From Flavobacteriales bacterium (GTDB taxonomy: Bacteria; Bacteroidota; Bacteroidia; NS11-12g; UBA955), in NCBI GenBank assembly GCA_024643755.1, contig JAHEMG010000007.1:1-41334 (forward strand): a DNA stretch of 41,334 nucleotides. Direction: 5' to 3'. The notes below the pieces were generated by a model. That model searched no databases and was not told where the DNA came from. It worked only from the letters and a program-made list of their open reading frames with translations. The position numbers and the translations under genes were made by a program. This document shows, piece by piece, positions 33,264-40,921 of the stretch (position 1 is its first letter; the number at the start of each line of letters is the position of its first letter).

Positions 33264-34030
33264 GTAGAAAAATCGCATTGGTTACGGGAGCCAGCAGTGG
33301 TATTGGTTATGCTACGGCGTTGATGTTGGCGCGGTTGGGGTATGATTTGATTTTGTTGGCGCGACGTCAGGAGCGCCTCCAAGCGTTGCAACTGGCCTTG
33401 TCGGACAACCCTGAAACTGTCAATGCACAGGTGTATTTGGCTGCGGTGGATGTGCGTTCATTGGAAGAAATTGAATCGTTTTACAATGCCCTGCCATCGC
33501 CCTGGAAATCCATTGATTTGTTGGTGAACAATGCCGGACTGGCCAAGGGATTGTCGAAGTTTTACGAAGGCGACGTTGACCATTGGGAGCAGATGATTGA
33601 CACCAATGTGAAGGGGTTGTTGTACATGAGTAGGACGGTAACGCCCGACATGATTGCGCGGGGTTCGGGACATATCATCAACATCGGATCGATTGCGGGG
33701 AAAGAGGTTTATGACAATGGGAATGTGTATTGCGGAACCAAATTCGCGGTGGATGCGATTACCAAGGGGATGCGGTTGGAACTTGCGGTGCACGGGTTGA
33801 AGGTGACGGGGATCCATCCGGGCGCGGTAGAAACAGAGTTTAGCGTGGTGCGATTTGATGGCGATGAAGAAAGAGCGCAAAAGGTGTATGAGGGGTTCGA
33901 TAATCTGGTTGCAGAGGACATCGCCGAGGCCATTGAATTTGTGGTTACGCGGAAACCGCATGTGAACATCAACGATTTGGTAATTATGCCCCAGGCGCAA
34001 GCCGTGGCAGGGGTGATCATTCGTAAATAA
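33260..34030 (+). CDS. SDR family oxidoreductase, YdfG-like
   Basis: 256 aa. Cofactor motif TGASSGIG (residues 10-17) followed by LLARRQERL, which fits NADP preference, NNAG at 90-93, and catalytic S144, Y157, K161 (YCGTKFAV). The overall pattern, including DIDLLVNNAGLA-like and TEFSVVRFDGDEERAQKVYEG, closely resembles E. coli YdfG, which oxidises serine, allo-threonine and 3-hydroxy acids and reduces malonic semialdehyde. It overlaps the methyltransferase by 4 bp and precedes the SUI1 gene by 8 bp. Confidence 0.92.
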   Translation: MSRKIALVTGASSGIGYATALMLARLGYDLILLARRQERLQALQLALSDNPETVNAQVYLAAVDVRSLEEIESFYNALPSPWKSIDLLVNNAGLAKGLSKFYEGDVDHWEQMIDTNVKGLLYMSRTVTPDMIARGSGHIINIGSIAGKEVYDNGNVYCGTKFAVDAITKGMRLELAVHGLKVTGIHPGAVETEFSVVRFDGDEERAQKVYEGFDNLVAEDIAEAIEFVVTRKPHVNINDLVIMPQAQAVAGVIIRK

Positions 34031-34038
34031 GCATCATT

Positions 34039-34368
34039 ATGAGTAACAAAAACAAGAACAAATCGGGGGTGGTTTACAGCACCAATCCTGATTATCAATA
34101 CAATGAGTTCGACGGCGAGGAGCAGGACACTTTGCCTCCGGCGCAGCAGAAATTGTACGTTCGCAGGGAAGTGCGCAACGGCAAGCCGTGCGTGGTAATC
34201 AAAGAGTTTGTAGGTAGTTCAGACGACCTGAAATCGTTGGAAAAAGCCCTAAAATCGCATTGCGGGGTAGGCGGCAGTGCCAAAGATGGCGACATCATCA
34301 TTCAGGGCGATTTGCATGCCAAGGTGAAGTCGTACTTGGAAGGCAAAGGGTACAAGACGAAGGGTTGA
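34039..34368 (+). CDS. SUI1/eIF1-like translation factor (YciH family)
   Basis: 109 aa. Basic start, a flexible acidic linker, then the SUI1 domain: KLYVRREVRNGKPCVVIKEFVGSSDDLKSLEKALKSHCGVGGSAKDGDIIIQGD, with its C-terminal helix VKSYLEGKGY. It is a bacterial homologue of eukaryotic eIF1. YciH of E. coli discriminates against aberrant initiation complexes and is linked to stress. Its presence is notable next to a promoter pattern that suggests leaderless messages, but no functional link is shown. Last gene of the thioesterase operon; converges with msrA across 15 bp. Confidence 0.92.
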   Translation: MSNKNKNKSGVVYSTNPDYQYNEFDGEEQDTLPPAQQKLYVRREVRNGKPCVVIKEFVGSSDDLKSLEKALKSHCGVGGSAKDGDIIIQGDLHAKVKSYLEGKGYKTKG

Positions 34369-34383
34369 TAGGAACGCTCCAAC

Positions 34384-35091
34384 CTATTTCGACTTCAGCA
34401 ATTCAGCGAATGTTTTCTTGAATTTTTCGACTTTTTCGCTCACCACGTACACGCAGTATTGGTTTTCTGGGTTGTTGGCGAAATAATCCTGATGGTAGTC
34501 TTCGGCAGGCCAGTAATTGTCTAACGGCAAAATTTCCGTAACCACTTTGCCATCGGCTGCCCAAAGTCCACTTTCTTCCACGGCTTGTTTGCTGGCCTTG
34601 GCGATTTGTGCTTGTGCCTCATTCATATAGTAAATGCCACTGCGGTACTGCGTGCCAATGTCGTTCCCCTGTCGGTTCAACGTTGTTGGGTTATGAATCC
34701 GCCAAAACACTTCCAAGATTTGTTGGTACGATGTGAGGGTGGGGTTGAAATAGATTTTGGCCACTTCTGCATGTCCGGTTCTGCCGCTGCAAACTTCTTT
34801 GTAGGTTGGGTTTTTGATCGCGCCGTTGGAATAGCCAGATTCTACATTGATGATGCCTGTCATTTGGCGATATACGGCGTCTAAGCACCAAAAGCATCCG
34901 CCAGCGAGTACACAGGAGTCGGTAGGTTGTTCAATTTCAGGATTCATGGTTTTGGGGGTATTGGGGTTTGAAGGTGTATTATTGGGTTTGGCTTTTTGCG
35001 ATTGCATGGCGCCAGAATTGCAGGAAAACAAGCAAAGTAAGATAAGCAGACCGAGTTTGTTGGAAAGGGTTTTCAGGCAATGGCGGTTCAT
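34384..35091 (-). CDS. msrA: Peptide methionine sulfoxide reductase A, lipoprotein form
   Basis: 235 aa from ATG 35091 (MNRHCLKTLSNKLGLLILLC). The hydrophobic segment ends in LFSC (C24), a lipobox, and a ~35-residue Asn/Pro-rich linker leads to the MsrA domain: AGGCFWCLDAVYRQM with catalytic Cys66, ESGYSNGAIKNPTYKEVCSGRTGHAEVAKI, and YHQDYFANNPENQYCVYVV with a resolving cysteine. It reduces methionine-S-sulfoxide, here probably on periplasmic or outer-membrane proteins. The track's upstream 60 residues belong to the PAP2 gene. It follows PAP2 by 20 bp. Confidence 0.94.
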   Translation of the reverse strand: MNRHCLKTLSNKLGLLILLCLFSCNSGAMQSQKAKPNNTPSNPNTPKTMNPEIEQPTDSCVLAGGCFWCLDAVYRQMTGIINVESGYSNGAIKNPTYKEVCSGRTGHAEVAKIYFNPTLTSYQQILEVFWRIHNPTTLNRQGNDIGTQYRSGIYYMNEAQAQIAKASKQAVEESGLWAADGKVVTEILPLDNYWPAEDYHQDYFANNPENQYCVYVVSEKVEKFKKTFAELLKSK

Positions 35092-35111
35092 GGGTTGGGT
35101 GGTTTGATGTG

Positions 35112-35903
35112 TTAGCGGGCTCGGTGGAGTTGTGTGTTGAGGACCGAAACGCCCACACCCACCAATATTCCAGTAACAACGTCCGACGGATAATGTTTGC
35201 CGGCGGCGATTCTCAGGGCTGCCGTGGTCAGTGCAAGTCCGCCCGCAGTATAGGCCGTAGCTTTTCCCCAAGCGGGCATGTTGGATTGGTTCAAAGCCAT
35301 CATCAATGCCGTGGTTGCCACCGATGCGGTAATTGAACTGTGTCCACTGAAAAAGCTGTAGTGATCGTCGCGTGAGTCAGAAACAAATCCTGCCGATTGT
35401 GTATACGGTCGGTTCCGTGCCGCCAATACCTTCACCGTTTGTGTGAGGTTGGCAGTGATCCACACATTCTGTAACCCTACTGCTATGTACTCCCTGCGCT
35501 GATTTGCTGGCAAAGCCCAAGTGATTGCTCCTGCTGCCAATGCTGTGCCCATCGCTAGGCCATCAGAGATTTTGGCTGTTTTTGGCTGCAAGCGATACTG
35601 CGCCAAACCGTCAAGTACTGGGACCTCCCACGTGCGCGCTGAACCACCCCAATGGTTGTGTTCGATGAGCAAATTGATGCCCGAATGCAAGGCCAATCCG
35701 CTTGTAATTGCAACATCCCGCTGCGGTTTTAATTGCAAATACTGTCCGCGCAAAGGCATCGCACAGCAGAAAATAATGCACATTTTAACAAGTGTCAAAC
35801 CTACACCAGAGGCGGAACTCCTTGTGTTTAAGGCATTGTTTTTCAGGTGTTTGAATTTCATTGGGTGCGGCAAATGGTTAGAAAATTCTGTGCGTAAGTT
35901 CAT
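35112..35903 (-). CDS. PAP2 family phosphatase, envelope-located
   Basis: 263 aa from ATG 35903, or 249 aa from an internal ATG at 35861. Start 35903 is favoured by a near-consensus TTTCTTTG box 3 nt upstream. N-terminal hydrophobic segment LTLVKMCIIFCCAMPLRGQ, then motifs KVLAARNRP (KxxxxxxRP), SFFSGHSSITA (SGH) and RIAAGKHYPSDVVTG (RxxxxxHxxxD). It is a non-specific acid phosphatase-like or lipid phosphatase type, distinct from the other PAP2 gene in the window. Likely co-transcribed with msrA. Confidence 0.88.
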   Translation of the reverse strand: MNLRTEFSNHLPHPMKFKHLKNNALNTRSSASGVGLTLVKMCIIFCCAMPLRGQYLQLKPQRDVAITSGLALHSGINLLIEHNHWGGSARTWEVPVLDGLAQYRLQPKTAKISDGLAMGTALAAGAITWALPANQRREYIAVGLQNVWITANLTQTVKVLAARNRPYTQSAGFVSDSRDDHYSFFSGHSSITASVATTALMMALNQSNMPAWGKATAYTAGGLALTTAALRIAAGKHYPSDVVTGILVGVGVSVLNTQLHRAR

Positions 35904-35949
35904 TTACAAAGAAACCTGTGTTGAGGGCTGTAACCGCAAATACAATAAG

Positions 35950-35957
35950 TACCTTTG
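35950..35957 (+). promoter_or_regulatory. Promoter -7 element (TACCTTTG) of pckA
   Basis: TACCTTTG matches TAnnTTTG and ends 27 nt before ATG 35985, giving a normal-length leader in contrast to the 4-nt cases. No clear -33 box at the right spacing. Confidence 0.5.
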
Positions 35958-35984
35958 CAGTGCCAAAGTTATTTCATTTACAGC

Positions 35985-37577
35985 ATGAATAATACCCAAA
36001 TCATCGCGTCGATCAAAAATCACGCCCACACCGTTTTCGAAAATCTCACCACCGACGAACTGGTAGCAAAAGCCCTTGAAAGAAATGAGGGAAGAATCAC
36101 CTCGCAAGGCGCACTCGCTGCCGATACCGGTGAATTTACTGGTAGAAGTCCGAAAGACAAATTCCTGGTAAATGATGCCCAAACCGCTGATTCAGCATGG
36201 TGGGGTGCCGTAAACCAACCTTTTGAAGAAGCCAAATTCGATGCGCTGCTGAACAAAGTGATGAAGCACATGGAAGGCAAAGACATCTTTGTACGTCACG
36301 CCTTCGCTTGCGCCGATCCAAAAAATCGTCTCAACATCCAAGTGGTGACCGAGAGTGCTTACCAGAACTTGTTCGCTAAGCACCTGTTTTTGCGTCCTTC
36401 AGCCGAAGAAATCGCTACCCAGCCCACCGAGTGGATCATTGTGGCATCGCCCTCGTTCCATGCAAACCCTGCCGAGGATGGTACCCGTCAGCACAACTTC
36501 ACCATGGTGAGTGTAAGTCGTAAAATCATCTTGATTGGTGGTTCTGGCTACACCGGCGAAATCAAAAAAGGCATTTTCTCTGTATTAAACTATATCCTTC
36601 CCCATGAGCGCAACGTGTTGAGCATGCACTGTTCTGCCAACATCGGCGTGAATGGCGATACTGCCTTGTTCTTTGGATTGAGCGGTACCGGTAAAACTAC
36701 CTTGAGCGCGGATCCTAACCGTAAGCTGATTGGCGACGATGAGCACGGTTGGTCAGACACTGGCGTTTTCAACTTCGAAGGTGGATGTTACGCCAAGTGT
36801 GTGAATTTGACTGAGGAGAAAGAGCCCCAAATCTGGCATGCCATCAAGCACGGTGCCTTGGTTGAAAACGTTCGCTTCTTTGAGGGTTCAGACGTGGTAA
36901 ACTACGACGATATCTCTGTTACTGAGAATACCCGCGTGGCGTATCCTATCGACTATATCGATAACATTGCAGTGCCTTCAGTGGGCGATGCACCAAAAAA
37001 TATCTTCTTCCTTACGGCCGATGCGTTTGGGGTGTTGCCACCGATTTCTAAGTTGAATCCCGGACAGGCGATGTACCAATTCATCAGTGGTTATACCGCC
37101 AAAGTAGCTGGTACTGAAGCGGGAGTTACTGAGCCACAGGCTACGTTCTCTTCTTGCTTTGGACAGGTGTTCTTGCCTTTGCATCCAACGGTGTATGCCA
37201 AAATGTTGGGTGAAAAGTTGAGCGCTAGCCCCGAAATTAACGTTTGGTTGGTGAATACTGGCTGGAGCGGTGGTGGATACGGCGTAGGAAGTCGCATGAA
37301 ATTGTCGTACACCCGCGCCATGATTACCGCGGCATTGGAAGGCAAATTGACGGGCGAATTTACCGCACATCCCGTGTTTGGTATGATGATGCCAAATGCT
37401 TGCGAAGGCGTGCCTTCAGAGTTGTTGCATCCAAGAAATACTTGGGCCGACAAAGAAGCTTACGACAAGCAGTGTGAGAAGTTGGCGCATTTGTTCAACG
37501 AAAACTTCAAGAAGTTTGAGGACGGTGCATCAGACGAAATCAAACAAGCTGCGCCCAAAGTGAGCGCGGTTGGTTAA
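35985..37577 (+). CDS. pckA: Phosphoenolpyruvate carboxykinase (ATP)
   Basis: 530 aa from ATG 35985 (MNNTQIIASIKNHAHTVF); the track's 10 upstream residues start inside the promoter. Signatures: TGEFTGRSPKDKF (oxaloacetate-binding Arg), SGYTGEIKKGIFSVLNYILP, kinase loop GLSGTGKTTLSADP with Lys near 237, and GDDEHGWSDTGVFNFEGGCYAK. It converts oxaloacetate and ATP to PEP, CO2 and ADP in gluconeogenesis. Single gene with own promoter and terminator. Confidence 0.98.
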   Translation: MNNTQIIASIKNHAHTVFENLTTDELVAKALERNEGRITSQGALAADTGEFTGRSPKDKFLVNDAQTADSAWWGAVNQPFEEAKFDALLNKVMKHMEGKDIFVRHAFACADPKNRLNIQVVTESAYQNLFAKHLFLRPSAEEIATQPTEWIIVASPSFHANPAEDGTRQHNFTMVSVSRKIILIGGSGYTGEIKKGIFSVLNYILPHERNVLSMHCSANIGVNGDTALFFGLSGTGKTTLSADPNRKLIGDDEHGWSDTGVFNFEGGCYAKCVNLTEEKEPQIWHAIKHGALVENVRFFEGSDVVNYDDISVTENTRVAYPIDYIDNIAVPSVGDAPKNIFFLTADAFGVLPPISKLNPGQAMYQFISGYTAKVAGTEAGVTEPQATFSSCFGQVFLPLHPTVYAKMLGEKLSASPEINVWLVNTGWSGGGYGVGSRMKLSYTRAMITAALEGKLTGEFTAHPVFGMMMPNACEGVPSELLHPRNTWADKEAYDKQCEKLAHLFNENFKKFEDGASDEIKQAAPKVSAVG

Positions 37578-37600
37578 TTTTTCATAACAATTACCTATTG

Positions 37601-37632
37601 AAAAGGCGTCCTGCGGGACGCCTTTTGTTTTT
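37601..37632 (+). terminator. Intrinsic terminator of pckA
   Basis: Arms AAAAGGCGTCC and GGACGCCTTTT pair over 11 bp across a TGCG loop, followed by GTTTTT. It lies 23 bp after the pckA stop and ends just before the alaS promoter. The A-run on the left side could also let it work from the other strand. Confidence 0.88.
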
Positions 37633-37641
37633 AATCTTCAC

Positions 37642-37649
37642 TATCTTTG
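37642..37649 (+). promoter_or_regulatory. Promoter -7 element (TATCTTTG) of alaS
   Basis: TATCTTTG, exact match, with only CGGA between it and ATG 37654. Together with the terminator immediately upstream it predicts a leaderless alaS message. Confidence 0.65.
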
Positions 37650-37653
37650 CGGA

Positions 37654-40281
37654 ATGGCGCTCAGCAGTCACGAAATCAAAGCAAAGTTTTTGGCATTTTT
37701 TGCCTCCAAGCAACACACGTTTGTTCAGAGTTCACCCATCGTTGTGAAAGGGGATCCAACCCTGATGTTTACCAACGCGGGGATGAACCAATTCAAGGAT
37801 TATTTCTTGGGTAATGCCGAGGCGCCCTACAAGCGTGTGGTAAATTCACAAAAATGCTTGCGTGTGAGCGGAAAACACAACGATTTGGAGGAGGTTGGAC
37901 ACGACCATTACCACCACACCATGTTTGAGATGTTGGGGAACTGGAGTTTTGGCGATTTCTTCAAGCAAGACGCCATTGCCTGGGCTTGGGAGTTGATGAC
38001 CGAAGTATACGGTTTGCCCAAAGACCAATTGTATGTGACGGTTTTTGAAGGCGATGCAGCTGCCAATATTTCGTTTGACCAAGAGGCGCATGATCGTTGG
38101 GCCGAGTTCATTGATCCCAAGCGGATTTTGAAGGGCAACAAGAAAGACAATTTCTGGGAGATGGGTGATACAGGTCCTTGCGGACCGTGTTCCGAGATTC
38201 ATTTCGACATGCGGTCGGCCGAGCAGCGCGAGGCCGTAGATGGCGCGACGTTGGTAAACCAAGACCATCCCGAAGTTATAGAAATTTGGAACCTTGTGTT
38301 TATGGAATTCAACCGCAAAGCCGATGGTTCATTGGAGCGATTGCCAGCCCAACACGTGGATACCGGCATGGGCTTCGAGCGATTGGTACGAGGCATCCAA
38401 GGGAAATCAAGCAACTACGATACCGATATTTTTCAATTCATCATCCAAAATACCGCCAAACTCTGTGGCAAAAACTATGGCGATGATGAAAAACAAGACA
38501 TTGCCTTCCGTGTAATCGCCGATCACCTGCGTGCGGTGAGTTTGTGTATTGCAGACGGACAGCTACCATCCAATACCGGTGCGGGTTATGTGGTACGTCG
38601 CGTATTGCGCAGAGCCGTTCGCTATGGATATTCCTATTTGGGCTTCCAAGAATCGTTCTTTAACCAATTGGTGCCTGCCTTGGCTGATTATTTCGCCAGC
38701 AGTTTTCCTGAACTCAAAGCGCAAGAGAGTTTTGTGCAGCGCGTAATCCAAGAAGAAGAAAATTCATTCTTCCGCACCCTGAGTACGGGTATGGGTCGCT
38801 TGGGCGCCTTCATCGATCAGCACCCCAATGGAATCGTGGACGGAGCTACGGCCTTTGAATTGTACGATACCTTCGGTTTTCCGATCGATTTGACCGATTT
38901 GATTGCCCGCGAACGTGGATGTTCGGTGGATATGGATGGTTTTCAAACCGCCTTACAAGCACAAAAAGATCGCTCCAAAGCCGATGCCGCCAAACAAACG
39001 GGCGACTGGCATACCATCATGGCCGATAGTGAAGAGTCGTTCTGCGGCTATGATACCACCCAATCGGTGACGGAAATTAGCCGACATAGAACGATCGTGG
39101 CGAAAGGCAAAAACTTGTACCAGGTGGTCTTGGATATTTGTCCGTTTTATGCCGAAAGTGGCGGACAGGTGGGCGATTCGGGTCAGTTGGTAGGACAAGA
39201 CGGTGAGGTGGTGCAGGTGTTAGACACACAAAAAGAGAACAAATTGCATGTATTGGTTTGCGACAAGCTGCCAAAGAACATGAATCAGGCATTTACAGCC
39301 CAGGTGGATGTGAATCGCAGGAATAGCATTAGCAGCAATCACAGTGCTACGCATTTAATGCACAGCGCTTTGCGTGAGGCCTTGGGTGCTCACGTGGCCC
39401 AAAAGGGTAGTTTGGTGAATGATACTGCGTTGCGTTTCGATTTTTCTCATTTCGGGAAGATGACCGACGAAGAAATCGCCCAGGTAGAAGTGAGGGTGAA
39501 TGAAAAGATCCGCGAAGGCATCGCCCTGAAAGAACATCGCAACGTGCCCATCGCTGAGGCCCAGAAAATGGGTGCTACGGCCTTGTTTGGCGAGAAGTAC
39601 GGGGAGTTTGTGCGTGTGATTGAGTTTGATGCCGATTATTCGATGGAATTGTGTGGTGGAACGCATGTGGCGAATACCTCGCAAATTGGCTTCTTCAAGA
39701 TATTGGGAGAGTCGAGTGTGGCTGCCGGCGTGCGTAGAATTGAAGCGGTGACACAGCAATCGGCGTTGGACTACATCAACGGAGAGTTGGAGGCGTTGTC
39801 GCAGGTGAAAATCGCTTTGGGCAACCCCAAGGATGTGGTTTCTGCGGTGAACAAAGTATTGGAAGAAAACGCATCGATGCGCAAGCAGATGGAGCAGATG
39901 GAATTGCAGCAGGTGATGGGACTGAAGGCGGGTTTGATGGAAAAGGTGCAAACCGTTGGCGGCGTGCCCATGGTGATTGAGGAATTGACTTTGCCCAGTG
40001 CGGATGCCGCGAAACAGTTGTGTTTCCAATTGAAGCAATCACTGGGAAATCCGGTGGTGGTATTGGCTTATTTGGCTGATGAGAAGCCCGGTTTGGCCAT
40101 CTATATCGACGATCAATGGGTTGCTGAAAAAGGATGGAATGCGTCGCAGATGATCCGCGAGTGCGCCAAAGAAATCCAAGGCGGCGGGGGCGGACAGCCA
40201 TTCTTCGCTACGGCTGGGGGCAAGAACGCAGCGGGATTGTCGGCCGCGTTGGCCTCTGCTAAGTCGTTGTTGGGGGCTTAA
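37654..40281 (+). CDS. alaS: Alanyl-tRNA synthetase
   Basis: 875 aa. Class II catalytic core with TLMFTNAGMNQFKDYFLG and MGDTGPCGPCSEIHFDM; tRNA-recognition helices; editing domain with zinc-binding HSATHLMHSAL (HxxxH) and CGGTHVANTSQIGFFKI; coiled segment (LEENASMRKQMEQMELQQVMGL); and C-Ala domain ending in GGGGGQPFFATAGGKN. Charges tRNA-Ala and clears mischarged Ser and Gly. Start chosen at the first ATG after TATCTTTG. Convergent with rsmG, 7-bp gap. Confidence 0.98.
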   Translation: MALSSHEIKAKFLAFFASKQHTFVQSSPIVVKGDPTLMFTNAGMNQFKDYFLGNAEAPYKRVVNSQKCLRVSGKHNDLEEVGHDHYHHTMFEMLGNWSFGDFFKQDAIAWAWELMTEVYGLPKDQLYVTVFEGDAAANISFDQEAHDRWAEFIDPKRILKGNKKDNFWEMGDTGPCGPCSEIHFDMRSAEQREAVDGATLVNQDHPEVIEIWNLVFMEFNRKADGSLERLPAQHVDTGMGFERLVRGIQGKSSNYDTDIFQFIIQNTAKLCGKNYGDDEKQDIAFRVIADHLRAVSLCIADGQLPSNTGAGYVVRRVLRRAVRYGYSYLGFQESFFNQLVPALADYFASSFPELKAQESFVQRVIQEEENSFFRTLSTGMGRLGAFIDQHPNGIVDGATAFELYDTFGFPIDLTDLIARERGCSVDMDGFQTALQAQKDRSKADAAKQTGDWHTIMADSEESFCGYDTTQSVTEISRHRTIVAKGKNLYQVVLDICPFYAESGGQVGDSGQLVGQDGEVVQVLDTQKENKLHVLVCDKLPKNMNQAFTAQVDVNRRNSISSNHSATHLMHSALREALGAHVAQKGSLVNDTALRFDFSHFGKMTDEEIAQVEVRVNEKIREGIALKEHRNVPIAEAQKMGATALFGEKYGEFVRVIEFDADYSMELCGGTHVANTSQIGFFKILGESSVAAGVRRIEAVTQQSALDYINGELEALSQVKIALGNPKDVVSAVNKVLEENASMRKQMEQMELQQVMGLKAGLMEKVQTVGGVPMVIEELTLPSADAAKQLCFQLKQSLGNPVVVLAYLADEKPGLAIYIDDQWVAEKGWNASQMIRECAKEIQGGGGGQPFFATAGGKNAAGLSAALASAKSLLGA

Positions 40282-40288
40282 TAAACCC

Positions 40289-40921
40289 TTATCCGTGGAA
40301 CAGCTTCACCACTTTCTTGGTTTCGAAGAAGGGTTGGTCGCTGTAGATATCGCCGATGGCGTGTAGTTTAATTTTTGTTTTTTGGGAGTATTCAATGACT
40401 TCATTGATTTCCTCGGCCAAGTCACCACCTTTGAGCAGGAAGAAGCGGGGTTTTCCACTCCAATGGTTCTCCATCCATTTCCAAAGTTCAATGGCGGGCG
40501 CAACGGCACGGGCCACGGCACCATCGAATTTCATGGGCAATTGCTCTGTGCGATGTTGAATGGCGGTCGCATTTTTGAGTCCGAGCGCTTCAATTACCGC
40601 TTGAACCACCGCGATTTTCTTGCCGATGCTGTCAACCAAGGTGAATTCTACGTTGGGGAACATGATGGCCAGCGGGATGCCGGGGAATCCGCCACCGGTG
40701 CCAATGTCGATGAAATGCTGTCCGGGTATGAACTCACACGTTTTCGCCAGGGCCAGGGAATGCAGCACGTGGTGCACGTAAAACATATCCATGTCTTTGC
40801 GGGAAATGACGTTCACGCGGGCATTATGGTCGGCATATAGCGGTCCCAGTTGGGTGATTTGCTCGCGCTGTTGGGGCGTGAGGTTGGGGAAATGTTCGAA
40901 GATGATTTCAGGTCCTACCAT
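40289..40921 (-). CDS. rsmG: 16S rRNA (guanine-527-N7) methyltransferase RsmG (GidB)
   Basis: 210 aa from ATG 40921 (MVGPEIIFEHFPNLTPQQREQ); the track's 16 extra residues overlap the GT2 gene. RsmG pattern: NVISRKDMDMFYVHHVLHSLAL, SAM motif HFIDIGTGGGFPGIPLAIMFP, then LVDSIGKKIAVVQ and DGAVARAVAP. It methylates G527 in the 530 loop of 16S rRNA; loss gives low-level streptomycin resistance in several bacteria. The start overlaps the end of the GT2 gene by 7 bp, implying coupling. Confidence 0.95.
   Translation of the reverse strand: MVGPEIIFEHFPNLTPQQREQITQLGPLYADHNARVNVISRKDMDMFYVHHVLHSLALAKTCEFIPGQHFIDIGTGGGFPGIPLAIMFPNVEFTLVDSIGKKIAVVQAVIEALGLKNATAIQHRTEQLPMKFDGAVARAVAPAIELWKWMENHWSGKPRFFLLKGGDLAEEINEVIEYSQKTKIKLHAIGDIYSDQPFFETKKVVKLFHG

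Noticed and set aside
39355-40038. 227-aa minus-strand frame in alaS
   Set aside because: His/Leu/Gln-rich composition typical of an antisense shadow; alaS is complete and conserved.
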